A stretch of DNA of 64,000 bases, taken from NCBI GenBank assembly GCA_947396885.1, contig OX377201.1:6620934-6684933 (forward strand). The letters are read 5' to 3'. A program made the position numbers and the translations under genes. The stretch comes from Heligmosomoides polygyrus polygyrus. Taxonomy: Eukaryota > Nematoda > Chromadorea > Rhabditida > Heligmosomidae. Shown piece after piece: positions 58,001 to 64,000 of the stretch; position 1 is the first letter of the stretch, and every line of letters begins with the position of its first letter. The notes under the pieces were generated by a model. That model ran no database searches. It saw only the letters and a program-made list of their open reading frames with translations, and had not been told where the DNA came from.

Positions 58001-61000
58001 GGACCTAACCAATATGGACCCAGATTCACCTGTCTTGTGGATAAGGTGAAGACATTTGTGATGTATTCTAACCTAGTCTATCATCTGCCAGGGGGTGGAT
58101 GCGTGTAGCGCAGTCGGAGGAAGTACCGGCTGTCGCTTGCACCCGAAACAGGTTCCTGGTTCGGATTTCCCGCCCAGGCCAACTAAGCCTTCCATCCCTC
58201 TCGGGTTGATGAATTAGTACCAGACTTGTGTGGGAAGGATAAAGCGCTGGTTTGTTCATCAGCCGTCCACCGCAAGTCACTGTATGGCCAAATACGTATT
58301 CAAATCACCTTTACAACATCCCGTAGAAGTAGAATGCGTGGCGCATCTCAAACGGATTGAGTAACGCCGTCCTTTATCCTTATCCTTTATCATCTGACAC
58401 AGATCCTTAGAAATCCACAGAATTCCTCGATCACAACAGAATTGGAATACATGGTGCATCCTAAAGTCATTGAATATTGCTATTTATTGTGTTTGTTTGT
58501 CTTTGAATTGTTCATCTCCTTCCTTTAGAATTGACCCCGAACTGCATCTGATTCGCAATCTGACGATTAATCAGCCGGATTATCAATGGGAGTACATGCT
58601 GCGATACGAAAGAGACGTACTAGCCCAGTTTCAGGTCTGTTTGATGAACAATTTACAGTTCATATATAGCTGCGCGTGCTCTGCAGCGATGCAATTTAGG
58701 CGCTAGAGCGTTTACAACTGTGCCCTAACCCACAAAGCCGTGATGTGCTACTGGAAACAATCTCCAATGAAAACTTCTTTTATCGGTGAGCATTCTTCCT
58801 ACCAAGCAATTTGTTTGTTTCTCTTCATGTTATTATTATTACTATTTCAATTTTAACAGATTTTCAGACAAAAATAAATGAACAAATAAATAAAATATCA
58901 TATAGACTAGGGCCACGTGATAGCGCAATTGGAGGAAACGCCGACTGTCGCCCTGTTTCGTAAATCGAGGTCCTTGGTTCAGGTCCCGCCCAGGCCAACT
59001 AAGCTTTTCCTTTGGCCTTTGTCATACCATCGCTCACCCCGAGCGACGCCTAATTGATATGCACCTATATCGATCCCATCGCGCCGCCCGATCGATACGG
59101 AGCATATCACTAAGCTTCGCTCGGGGTAAGCGATGGTAGGACAAAGGCCTTTCTCCGGAGCTGGTGAGTTGGTAGCAAACCTGCCTGGGAAGGATAAAGC
59201 GTACAGTAACTTGCTGTGTTCAGCCGATGAACGAGTCAGTGCTTTATCTTTTCCAGACAAGTCTGGTACCAATTCGCCGACTCTGAAAGGACGGAAGGCA
59301 TGGCTGGCCTGAGTGGGATACCCGAACCAGGAACCTGGAATCTGGTGCAGGCGACAGTCGGCACCTCCTTTGATTGCGCTACACGTGTCCACTTTCGGCA
59401 TGTGTTCCAAAGTAATTCAGTTTGTTTATGTAGCTGAAGGAAGACTGACCAGGATACTATCTCAACGGTAGGTCAGAACGGCGCAAGAGTTGTATATGAG
59501 CAGAACCGCCTCTCCCTGGGGAGTAACAAACTGCAGGTATCTAGACCCCAATACAACTCTGCGCAGAGTTAGGGGCGACGGAAGCCGCGTGATGGCGCCT
59601 TGTTGATTCACGTGCTCCACAGCCGACGGGCGCGCGCGGGATGAGGGCTCGTATCACGGCTCAGCGCAGCGCACAGGTGGCGTAGTAGGGAAGCGCTCGG
59701 GCTTGTGAGCGAGGGTCGAGGGTTTGGATCCCGCGCACTGCGTTTGTTTTGCACTTTTGTAAGATCCATGTTTATCATATAGGTAATCCACCTAGGGGTA
59801 TTATAGTTATAGAGCATGTTTACATATAATATACCATCCATACCCTTAACAAGGGTGGTCTAGGAAGGGTCACCGATTTCCCTGAAACTTTGTCTAGGGG
59901 TTATTTGGGGTGCTGGTCACGAATCTGATATCTGTTCTTCACGATTCGGCTGGATAATATAATATAGATACAGGAGGGCACTAGGATTACATTCTTAAAG
60001 TGTCTGCCGGTGATGGCAGGTAGAGACAGAATCGTGAAAAACGGATGTCAGATTCGTGATCAGCACCCCAAATAACCTCCTAGACAAGCTTCAGTGGAAT
60101 TTTTTTTGACTGAAGTCTTGTCGGTGGAGTCAGAACTTTAACTAGTGCCACAAAATATCTATCGTTACATAACTACGGTCACACAAAATAGGCTTCAAAC
60201 AAGTGATACACAGAAGTGAATATTTTAGCTAATCTTTAGTTTGAAGCATATGTTATCTGAAAATATAACACTCTATAACACACTATAGTACCCCTAGGTG
60301 GATTACTATATGATAAACATGGATTTTGCAAAAGTGCAAAGGAAACACAGTCTGCGGGATCCAAACCCCCCACCCTTCGCTCACGAGCCCGAGCTCTTCC
60401 CTACTACGCCACCTGTGCGCTGCGCTGAGCCGTGATACGAGCCCTCATCCCGCGCGCGCCCGTCGGCTGTGGAGCACGTGAATCAACAAGGCGCCATCAC
60501 GCGGCTTCCGTCGCCCCTAACTCTGCGCAGAGTTGTATTGGGGTCGAGATACCTGCAGTTTGTTACTCCCAAGGGAGAGGCGGTTCTGCCCATATACAAC
60601 TCTTGCGCCATTCCGACCTACCGATGAGATAGTATCCTGGTGAGATTGTATGCGCTAACAGTAGAATCGATGGAAAATACCGGCATTTCTAAAATCTGAA
60701 GTTCTCGTCCTAACTCTACGTCACGAAACTGCTGCTTCTGCTTCGCATTTTTCACTTTTGAATCCCGCCATCTGCGTTTCAGAGTAAGGTGCCACGCTGC
60801 GTATGCGCTCACAGAGGTTTTGAACAAGATGCCAGAAACGTGGTCTGGTGTGCCGGCTCTTCTAAGTTTGTACAGGTAGCTTCATTGTGAACTTTACAGC
60901 ATAGCATCAACGTCTAGCAATGGTAATTTCGATGTTCCAGGAAAGTTTACGGCGCCAAGTCGTGTCCGGCTATTCCGAAGTCGAACAATTTCGTGGTTAC

Positions 61001-62886
61001 GTCCCAAAACCTTCAGCAATACTTTCTACAGCAGGTATGGTCGAATTCTCGACGCTATTGAACCTTCAAGTCTCTATATAGATGTCGAAAAAAGTTGCCA
61101 AAATTTTATCCAAGGAGTTTATTTGGAGCACGAATCTGATTTTCTTTCTTAGCATTACGGCGGACTACGGTAGGTTACGGTAGGTGCGGGTGAGTAAGGC
61201 TGTCGGAGTCATCACCACCGATTTCGTTCAAGTTTCTGCTATGAAGCGCCGATCAAGAATCTGACGATCGTTTTAGTATTACGGCGGATTACGGTAGGCT
61301 ACGGTAGATGCGGGCGAATAAAGCTGTCGGGGTCATCGCCACAGATTTCGCCCAAGCTTCGTCTGTGGAGCGCTGATCAAGAATCTGACAGTCGTTTTAG
61401 TATTACGGCGGATTACGGTAGGCTACGGTAGGTGCGGGTGAATAAGGCTGTCGGAGTCATTACCACCGATTTCGCCCAAGCTTCGTCTGTGGAGCGCTGA
61501 TCAAGAATCTGACAATCGTCTTAGTATTACGGCGGATTACGGTAGGCTACGGTAGATGCGGGCGAATAAAGCTGTCGGGGTCATCGCCACAGATTTCGCC
61601 CAAGCTTCGTCTGTGGAGCGCTGATCAAGAATCTGACAATCGTCTTAGTATTACGGCGGATTACGGTAGGCTACGGTAGGTGCGGGTGAATAAGGCTGTC
61701 GGAGTCATTACCACCGATTTCGCCCAAGCTTCGTCTGTGGAGCGCTGATCAAGAATCTGTCAGTGGTTTTTAGTATGACGCTAGAATAAGGCCGTTTATG
61801 GTAGGCGAAATAGATCATGACCCCGACATTTTACTCACCCGCATCTACTTACTACCGAAATAGGCCGAAATTTAAAAAAAAGTGATCGGATTCGTGGTTA
61901 TTACCCCTAATAACCTCTTGGCGGATTTTTGGGTGAAATCGATGGTATTTTCCACGACACCTTTACTCACCCGCACCTACCCTAGCCTGCCATAACCGGC
62001 CGAGGTTTCAAAGATGGATGTCAGATTCGTGAATATCGCGCCTAAACAACCCCTTGGGTGAATTTTCGGCAAACTTTATTTCGACATCTCATTGAATTCG
62101 CGTCATGAGAGTGCTGTGATGCTTTTCTCATGGGCGCTGTAGAAGAGTTTTCCATTCAATTTTAGGCACTTCCTCAAGCGCTGGCTCGGATGCGAACCAA
62201 TGGGATGGCCTTGCAAGAAGTGCAGTGCTTCATCGTTGATTATATCCGTTACAATGACAACTCCATGAACAGGTAGGTATTCTACGAACCACTAGCGTTG
62301 AGTGATTCGGCAAGCTCTAATGATCGCCACAGGTATTCCGATGACCACTACCGGGCATCGCTGCTGCATGCATTGGCCGCATGTATAGCTCCAGTCAGCT
62401 CGTTAGGCAGCGGAAATTACATTCCGGATGGATTAACGTGGGAGATGAACGAAGTCGTGGAGGTGGGCTTTTCATGCTCTCCGCTTACACATTTTCTAGG
62501 GCAAGTAGTAGATGTCCCAATTGTGTGAACTGATTAACCGTCCGATATTAATTGATTTTTGAGTTGCCAAGAGATTCATAGGCCGCGAGCAAAGTATGAA
62601 CGGGCGATTATTGTTCAAACGATAAATCATACAACTGAAGTGTGAGAGCTGCGCTTTCAGGAAACTACTCATGCGCTCAATCTCGACACGATAAAACCGT
62701 CCTTTCGGCACGTCGTCGGAGTAGCTGCCCTGACAGTGATTCATCAAGTACATCTCTTCTTATCATATCTTGTTTTTCTATTGCTTTCTTTACAATTCAT
62801 GTTCTTTTTAGCTGCAGCGAAATGGCCACATTCCACCGGACTCGAAGATATTCTGGGTGTTCGCAGCTCCGAAGCTCTGCATTAGT
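46077..62886 (+). CDS. taf-2: TFIID subunit TAF2, 26 exons seen, 3' end beyond the window
   Basis: Initiator-contacting TFIID subunit with an M1-aminopeptidase-like fold (family knowledge). Exons: 46077-46199, 47632-47757, 49725-49836, 49891-49979, 50056-50119, 50175-50275, 50482-50569, 50636-50745, 54295-54423, 54482-54622, 54682-54768, 54829-54932, 54998-55106, 57173-57337, 57402-57584, 57642-57724, 57778-57904, 57963-58045, 58529-58634, 58700-58785, 60783-60875, 60941-61034, 62166-62272, 62333-62462, 62661-62747, 62812-62886. Phases agree at all 25 junctions (934 codons). Landmarks: DISFLTESFRVHTEITALPL, TREWLPCVDAP, QLIPTAACNIGFAVGQF, SQQFFGCFIS (the zinc HExxH is absent, as in all TAF2), WIRIDPELHLIRNL, LRYERDVLAQFQ, KSCPAIPKSNNF, LQRNGHIPPDS. 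About 80 extra N-terminal residues precede the conserved part. An ACAG acceptor at 46052 may be trans-spliced. Confidence 0.93.
46083..46140 (+). other. Strong potential hairpin at the 5' end of the taf-2 coding region
   Basis: Starting six bases after the ATG, CGGGAGGC pairs with GCCTCCCG, GTCGGC with GCCGAC, and CATGGAC with GTCCATG around a 5-base loop, giving 21 pairs with two one-sided bulges. It lies entirely in coding sequence of exon 1. Confidence 0.7.
46430..46790. repeat. Foldback repeat with nested MITE in taf-2 intron 1
   Basis: AGGAGGTACACCCGTCCCTG and GCTGGAGGCGTG on the left are answered by CACGCCTCCCAGC and GGCAGGTGTACCTCCTG on the right. Confidence 0.7.
46569..46690. mobile_element. 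122-bp palindromic MITE
   Basis: Ends GCCCTAGTTTATA and TATAAACCAGGGC; flanks TGA and TAA. Core GCGACGCGGCACGGCACCA and its inverse around a GATCGATT centre. Same structural class as 36668 and 55600. Confidence 0.78.
46840..47225. repeat. Dispersed TCGGATAATTC repeat
   Basis: Repeated words such as AATGGATCATTCGGATAATG and GGATCCAATGTTTAGTGGG, related to 24785-25085 and 63800-64000 but diverged. Confidence 0.5.
47812..48030 (+). mobile_element. SINE family 1, 5'-truncated
   Basis: GAATTGGTACCAGAGTTGAT, GACTGTCCACCGCAAGTCGT, GAAGAAGTAAAATTCGTGGC. Immediately followed by the inverted tRNA-like repeat at 48028. Confidence 0.75.
48028..48136 (-). repeat. tRNA-like repeat (SINE family 2), best preserved
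   Basis: The minus strand gives a 73-base tRNA-like unit. It has a full 7-bp acceptor stem (AGCGCCG/TGGCGCT), a T-arm GTGGGTTCGAGTCCCGC, an A-box TAGTGTAATGG and a weak D-arm, but an anticodon arm that does not pair. The trailer AGAGTTTTGATCGCAACAAA is shared with 33722-33835. Therefore a tRNA-derived repeat, not a convincing tRNA. Confidence 0.6.
48238..48654. mobile_element. Harbinger-like foldback element with TTA duplication
   Basis: 417 bp; ends CCAGGAGACTATCTCAACGG and CCGTTGAGATTGTCTCCTGG are inverted repeats with arms of about 150 bp that include CAACTCCGCGCAGAGTTAGG. TTA flanks both sides (48235-48237, 48655-48657). The centre holds an inverted GCTGGAAACAGCGA pair and, on the minus strand, a tRNA-A-box-like GGTGGTGCAGTGGGTAG. 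Confidence 0.85.
48655..49247. other. taf-2 intron 2 sequence, partly repeated
   Basis: A block at about 48820-48900 (GGAAAAGTTCCCAACTCATG, TTTTGGCAGGATGTAG) recurs inverted at about 49450-49510, making a diverged inverted pair around the 49248 MITE. Nothing else identified. Confidence 0.45.
49248..49387. mobile_element. 140-bp MITE with CWG-family ends but a different core
   Basis: GAGCCGGATTTATCAACGAC to GTTATTGATGAATCCGGCCC, the same ends as 20950 and 40162, but arms of ACCCGTGGATATAGGGGGTA instead of the ACAGCCGAAATCC core. Flanks CAG and CAA. Confidence 0.78.
50879..51090. mobile_element. Palindromic MITE, GGGCCTGTTCATACTTCG family
   Basis: GGGCCTGTTCATACTTCGCG to CTAAGTATGAGCAGGCCC; flanks TTA and TCA. 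Contains an inner GATGTATAAACAGG piece, so it may be two nested copies. Confidence 0.8.
51270..51312 (+). repeat. tRNA-like 5' half
   Basis: CGACGGTGGTGCAGGGGTAG followed by TGCTCCGGCTTGTCAGCTG resembles a tRNA D-arm and anticodon arm with an A-box; there is no B-box downstream. Confidence 0.4.
51840..52168. repeat. Minisatellite, about 42-bp unit
   Basis: Seven to eight imperfect units of GTGCGTAGGGATTCAGAAGA plus CGTGCTGAAGACGTCGTCC. Some units are shortened. Within taf-2 intron 8. Confidence 0.85.
52879..52912. other. Perfect 15-bp stem hairpin
   Basis: AGACGCTTAGCGGCC and its exact complement flank an ACTA loop. No T-run follows, so it is not a terminator; it may be the remains of a short palindromic element. 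Confidence 0.8.
53473..53690. repeat. Palindromic MITE (relative of the mariner's host element)
   Basis: GAGTTAGGGTTGCAGAATG, GCTATGGAATCATATCTTTG and TATTTAGCGCCCCTAACTCG. Corresponds to 5225-6790 without the mariner. Confidence 0.6.
53789..54251. mobile_element. Harbinger-like foldback element
   Basis: Same ends as 48238-48654 (CCAGGAGACTATCTGAGCGG to GATAGTTGCCTGG), with flanks TGA and TTA. Core has an inverted CCAACTTGAGCCCGCC pair and, on the minus strand, GGTGGTGGCGCAGTGGGTGG. It ends 43 bp before taf-2 exon 9. Confidence 0.83.
55260..55560. repeat. Imperfect tandem repeat of ATTCGAATA words
   Basis: Four to five units of roughly 60 bp built on GAAAATCGCGTTTTTTCGAG and CATTCAAATTCGAATACATT, in taf-2 intron 13. 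Confidence 0.75.
55600..55732. mobile_element. 133-bp palindromic MITE with TTA duplication
   Basis: GGCCCGTTTATACTTCG to GGAAGTGTAAACGGGACC, TTA at 55597-55599 and 55733-55735. Core GTAGCGTCGCTCGG-like arms around TTGATTGAGCGAAGCGG. Confidence 0.87.
56122..56320 (+). mobile_element. SINE family 1, 5'-truncated and diverged
   Basis: GCAGACTTGTCTGCAAAGG, GAGTGGCCACCGAAAATCAT, ATATGCATTCAAATTGCCTC, tail CCTTTGTCCTTTTCC. An inserted AAATAAAAAATAAAAAT lies in the middle. Confidence 0.7.
56434..57030. mobile_element. Cluster of nested GGGCCTGTTCATACTTCG MITEs
   Basis: An outer element (AGGCCTGTTCATACTCCG to about 57026) is interrupted by a full 199-bp copy at 56688-56886 (GGGCCTGTTCATACTTCGCG to CGCGAAGTATGAACAGGCCC) whose arms carry TGTAGTGTGGTGTACGC. 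Built of GAGCGACTGG-type 9-12 bp words. Confidence 0.8.
58092..58392 (+). mobile_element. SINE family 1, complete reference copy
   Basis: About 300 bp. RNA polymerase III A-box TAGCGCAGTCGG (58105) and B-box GGTTCGGATTT (58158) are spaced as in a tRNA gene. Then follow GCCCAGGCCAACTAAGCC, CCAGACTTGTGTGGGAAGG, GTAGAAGTAGAATGCGTGGC and a tail of CTTTATCCTTATCC units. It lies sense in taf-2 intron 18. No open frame; mobilisation would depend on a LINE. Confidence 0.88.
58912..59205 (+). mobile_element. SINE family 1, interrupted by a palindromic MITE
   Basis: Head GTGATAGCGCAATTGGAGG and B-box region CCTTGGTTCAGGTCCCGCC; broken at 59013 by the MITE, resuming at 59153 with GGAGCTGGTGAGTTGGTAGC and GCCTGGGAAGGATAAAGCG, then truncated. 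Confidence 0.8.
59014..59149. mobile_element. 136-bp palindromic MITE nested in a SINE
   Basis: GGCCTTTGTCATACCATCGC to GCGATGGTAGGACAAAGGCC. Same length and family as 8749-8884. TTT flanks both sides. Confidence 0.87.
59206..59395 (-). mobile_element. SINE family 1, inverted partner
   Basis: Minus-strand head CACGTGTAGCGCAATCAAAG and body CCAGACTTGTCTGGAAAAG. It joins the plus-strand copy tail to tail near 59205, so the two form a large hairpin in a taf-2 intron. Confidence 0.8.
59449..60640. mobile_element. Long Harbinger-like foldback carrying tRNA-like sequence in both arms
   Basis: 1192 bp. Ends CCAGGATACTATCTCAACGG and GATGAGATAGTATCCTGG; TGA on both sides (59446-59448, 60641-60643). 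Arms of about 330-360 bp include CAACTCTGCGCAGAGTTAGG and a tRNA-like block with A-box GTGGCGTAGTAGGGAAG and B-box GGGTTTGGATCCCGC (59675-59735, inverted at about 60358-60415). The loop holds a smaller palindrome with GGTGCTGGTCACGAATCTGA at 59880-60115. Confidence 0.85.
61129..61795. repeat. 124-bp satellite with alternating A/B units
   Basis: About five units start GTATTACGGCGGATTACGG at 61152, 61276, 61400, 61524 and 61648 (constant 124-bp spacing). Units at 61276 and 61524 share GATGCGGGCGAATAAAGC; those at 61400 and 61648 share GGTGCGGGTGAATAAGGC. In taf-2 intron 22. Confidence 0.9.
61796..62095. repeat. Diverged inverted relatives of the satellite/TACGGTAGG repeat
   Basis: CTTTACTCACCCGCACCTAC and GATGTCAGATTCGTGAATAT are inverted counterparts of satellite and 26889-type words. 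Confidence 0.6.
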
Positions 62887-63446
62887 GTAGGTTTTCTGCT
62901 GTTTGATGGCAACCTATTTTTTCACAAGAAATTAAGCCTCAAAAGAACAACTGTCAGACAAAGAACAAAATAACAACAACCTAGAATAGGTTTTGTCTTG
63001 TCCTCGACTGCTGTTTTTTGTGTCACGTGGTAATACATGTCGTGTTGTGTTACTGACCCATGAGTAGCGCTACATGATGAACGCAGGCTAGAAACCCTCT
63101 TGGACGGTAGTGCTAGCGTTAGGTGGTTTTTATGTTGGAACAATAACAAAAACAAACAAGCGAACTTGTCCATCCGCTAATCGCGTAATTAGGGGAGGGG
63201 GACGTTCTGCCTGAAAGCGGCGCGGGCAAAGACGCGGGACAGTGGCCTGCGGAGCCAATTAGCGTCGACTCGCGCCGTGACACCCGCCGCTTCGCGCTCA
63301 GCCAGACAGCCCTCGCCGCAGAGGCGATGCTGACCCAGCCAACTACAGGATCCTGTAGGTCGACCAGATTTGATGTGACTACAATCGATAGAGGGATAGG
63401 AGACTCAGACGGCTTTGATTGGCAGTCCAGAAATCGGGATTGCTCT
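62887..63446. other. taf-2 intron sequence with a GC-rich patch
   Basis: 63190-63350 is GC-rich (GCGGCGCGGGCAAAGACGCG; CACCCGCCGCTTCGCGCTC) without a frame or known RNA that I recognise. The remainder is unremarkable. Confidence 0.4.
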
Positions 63447-63785
63447 GAACCCTACCATCTCCTATATTAGAATTTCGATATCTGTCGAATGAGCCAGAAA
63501 TTAAACTGTCTAAATAACCTTTAAGGCGACTTTCTAGGCGTTGTTTATTTTCGTTAAATATCAGTTTTTATTTATATGAGAACTAAATACGAGGCATGCT
63601 CCCAGGCTTCTGATGTGAACTCTACCATCTCCTGTATTAGAATTTCGATCTCTATCGAATGAGCTAGAAATTATCCTGCCTAAATAACCCTTGAGGCGGC
63701 TTTTAGGCGTTGTTTACTTTCCGTAAATATGAGTTTTTATTTATATCAGAATTAGTTGTGAGGCACGCTTCCAGGCTGAAATTGT
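63447..63785. repeat. Two tandem copies of a 170-bp unit
   Basis: Units start at 63447 and 63617 with ACCATCTCCTATATTAGAAT / ACCATCTCCTGTATTAGAAT and share TTAGGCGTTGTTTA and TTTTTATTTATAT. About 85-90% alike by eye. Confidence 0.85.
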
Positions 63786-63799
63786 GCGAGGAATATAAC

Positions 63800-64000
63800 T
63801 AGATAGTATACATTGGATCCGAATGAATCATTCTCGGATATCCGATTCGGATAACCTGATCCGAATCATCCAAAAATCCGGGGTCCGCGAAATTGCCGTT
63901 ATCCGAATCATCCAAAAATCCGAGGTCCGCGAAATTGTCGTTATCCGAATCATCCAATTATCCGAAGATTTTCGATCGGATCCATTGTATCGAATGAATT
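63800..64000. repeat. Dispersed ATCCGAATCATCC repeat, cut by the window end
   Basis: GGATCCGAATGAATCATTC, CGGATATCCGATTCGGATAA and repeated ATCCAAAAATCCG(G/A)GGTCCG units. Related to 24785-25085. Confidence 0.65.

Overview
This is a nuclear genomic window from a nematode, most probably a clade V strongylid (hookworm-like). The basis is many short exons, introns ending in a TTTCAG-type 3' splice site, a mariner element, nematode-type LINE reverse transcriptase fragments, and protein-level matches recalled from family knowledge. No database search was run. There are no prokaryotic features. Most long open frames are chance frames inside repeats.

Four host genes were assembled by hand from exons with matching splice phases, all on the + strand. 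(1) A TACC-domain protein, the TAC-1 orthologue (12994-25897), a centrosome/microtubule factor. (2) An RNase P subunit of the Rpr2/RPP21 family (30242-30647, 3' end unresolved). (3) tRNA-dihydrouridine-47 synthase DUS3 (34932-44108, 14 exons, 576 aa), with one abnormal 3' splice site. (4) TFIID subunit TAF2 (46077-62886 and beyond the window, 26 exons, 934 codons seen). Genes 2-4 lie close together on one strand, two of them are tRNA-maturation enzymes, and the set could be an old operon stretched by transposons.

The remaining sequence, including nearly all long introns, is dense in small mobile elements. An apparently intact mariner lies at 5251-6534. A non-autonomous hAT-type element with an exact 8-bp target duplication lies at 31582-32998. 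A second element with 8-bp duplications (13360-14086) carries an exon-like frame. Other families are a tRNA-derived SINE (about 17 loci), a second tRNA-like repeat, palindromic MITEs with TTA-type duplications, MITEs with CWG duplications, larger foldback elements, and elements with G-rich termini. Many are nested, so insertion order can be read directly.

Region by region: 1-12.9 kb is repeats with the mariner and a dead LINE. 13-26 kb is tac-1 with repeat-filled introns. 26-30 kb is repeats. 30-34 kb is RPP21 plus nested elements. 35-44 kb is DUS3. 44-46 kb is a foldback spacer. 46-64 kb is TAF2, whose introns hold a 124-bp satellite with a two-unit higher order, minisatellites and Harbinger-like foldbacks. 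I found no rRNA, no clearly functional tRNA and no CRISPR array.
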